Source: Bacteroidales bacterium (lineage in GTDB: Bacteria; Bacteroidota; Bacteroidia; Bacteroidales; Muribaculaceae). From it: a stretch of DNA of 7,305 nucleotides. Made by a program: the position numbers and the translations under genes. This document shows, piece by piece, positions 6,953-7,305 of the stretch. The DNA is taken from positions 1 through 7,305 of the forward strand of contig SFMJ01000086.1 in the NCBI GenBank assembly GCA_004553095.1, given 5' to 3'. The number at the start of each line of letters is the position of its first letter. Position 1 is the first letter of the stretch. The notes below the pieces were generated by a model. That model saw nothing but the letters and a program-made list of their open reading frames with translations. It searched no databases and was not told the origin of the DNA.

Positions 6953-7305
6953 TAGAGTTGTAGTAGCGGGGATCGTCGGTTACGTTCTCGCCTATGAAGT
7001 CGGGAAGGTCGTACTTTTCGTCACTGCTGCTTAATTCGATCTCTGCCAATACCAATGGCGCCAATGACCCCTCAAACTCATCTACCTCCCAACGATGATC
7101 TTGATAGTCGACTATATAGCGTCGCTTCTCTATCACCGGCGGCACACAGAGTCCCATCATCTTCACAGCATCTTGATAGGGTATCCTGTATTCAAACTCC
7201 GCCCGACAATCTCCCTGATTCTTCCCTTTGATGGTAATATAGCCATCATTATCCCATAGACGTATACGCACTGTACGCTCCGGATCGCGCGACAAGTATC
7301 CCTGT
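6936..7305 (-). CDS. CYTH-domain protein (triphosphate tunnel enzyme family), N-terminus missing
   Basis: The frame is open to the right edge, and the codons before the TTG at 7295 read Q-G-Y, giving QGYLSRDPERTVRIR, a standard CYTH segment. That TTG is therefore internal, and roughly 25-30 residues, including the family's EIERKFLV-type motif, lie beyond the window. Counting from the TTG, visible motifs are ERTVRIR (6-12), ITIKG (20-24), RAEFEY (31-36), EKRRY (56-60), WEVDEFEG (69-76), LVLAEIEL (81-88) and VTDDPRYYNSNL (105-116). Alternating acidic and basic residues on beta strands line the tunnel that binds triphosphate and metal. Bacterial members hydrolyse inorganic triphosphate or, less often, make cAMP; a small stand-alone protein such as this is more probably a triphosphatase. 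It converges with the merR-type gene. Its stop codon TGA (6938-6936) lies in the second copy of the 21-bp repeat, which also supplies its last residues. Confidence 0.9.
   Translation of the reverse strand, partial: QGYLSRDPERTVRIRLWDNDGYITIKGKNQGDCRAEFEYRIPYQDAVKMMGLCVPPVIEKRRYIVDYQDHRWEVDEFEGSLAPLVLAEIELSSSDEKYDLPDFIGENVTDDPRYYNSNLGKF

Noticed and set aside
6936..7295. TTG at 7295 as the start of the CYTH gene
   Set aside because: The codons upstream continue the conserved CYTH sequence (Q-G-Y before L-S-x-x-P-E-R), so the TTG encodes an internal leucine and the gene runs off the window.
1..7305. Signs of mobile elements, CRISPR, tRNA or a defence island
   Set aside because: No inverted terminal repeats, transposase or integrase motifs, regularly spaced repeats or cloverleaf-like sequences were found. 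The CPBP protease alone is not evidence of a bacteriocin or defence locus.

Overview
This 7.3-kb window looks like an ordinary chromosomal segment of a member of the Bacteroidales, possibly a Muribaculaceae- or Porphyromonadaceae-like gut bacterium; the family-level placement is inference. The support is the Bacteroidota-type promoter upstream of alaS (TTTG, 20 nt, then TAACTTTG), AT-rich translation starts without Shine-Dalgarno sequences, and the protein types: a Bacteroidota-like alanyl-tRNA synthetase and HolA, an EFR1-type flavodoxin/ferredoxin fusion, and a membrane-anchored M23 peptidase followed by a short MerR regulator. There are no transposases, phage genes, CRISPR arrays, rRNAs or tRNAs.

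Layout. Bases 1-2572 hold three closely spaced plus-strand genes that look like one operon: a CPBP-family intramembrane protease (5' end outside the window), holA (DNA polymerase III delta), and an EFR1-like flavodoxin plus 2x[4Fe-4S] protein. Gaps are 15 and 7 nt. They converge on alaS (minus strand, 2654-5278), and a hairpin at about 2585-2632 can terminate transcription from both sides. alaS has a clear promoter in the 242-bp divergent intergenic region 5279-5520. The other end of that region carries a near-tandem duplication of a 19-nt TATA-rich element whose second copy contains the start codon of the next gene.

Bases 5521-6912 hold a membrane-anchored M23 (LytM-type) peptidase and a 114-aa MerR-type DNA-binding protein, both plus strand. 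The MerR gene converges on a CYTH-domain protein (minus strand, N-terminus off the right edge). The junction between the last two genes is a perfect 21-bp tandem duplication in which each copy holds the stop codon of both genes.

Most of the window is housekeeping: replication clamp loading, tRNA charging and cell-wall hydrolysis. I found no convincing new multi-gene system. The features most worth a second look are small: the duplicated leader with overlapping mini-ORFs in front of the M23 gene, and the duplicated double stop codon between merR and the CYTH gene.
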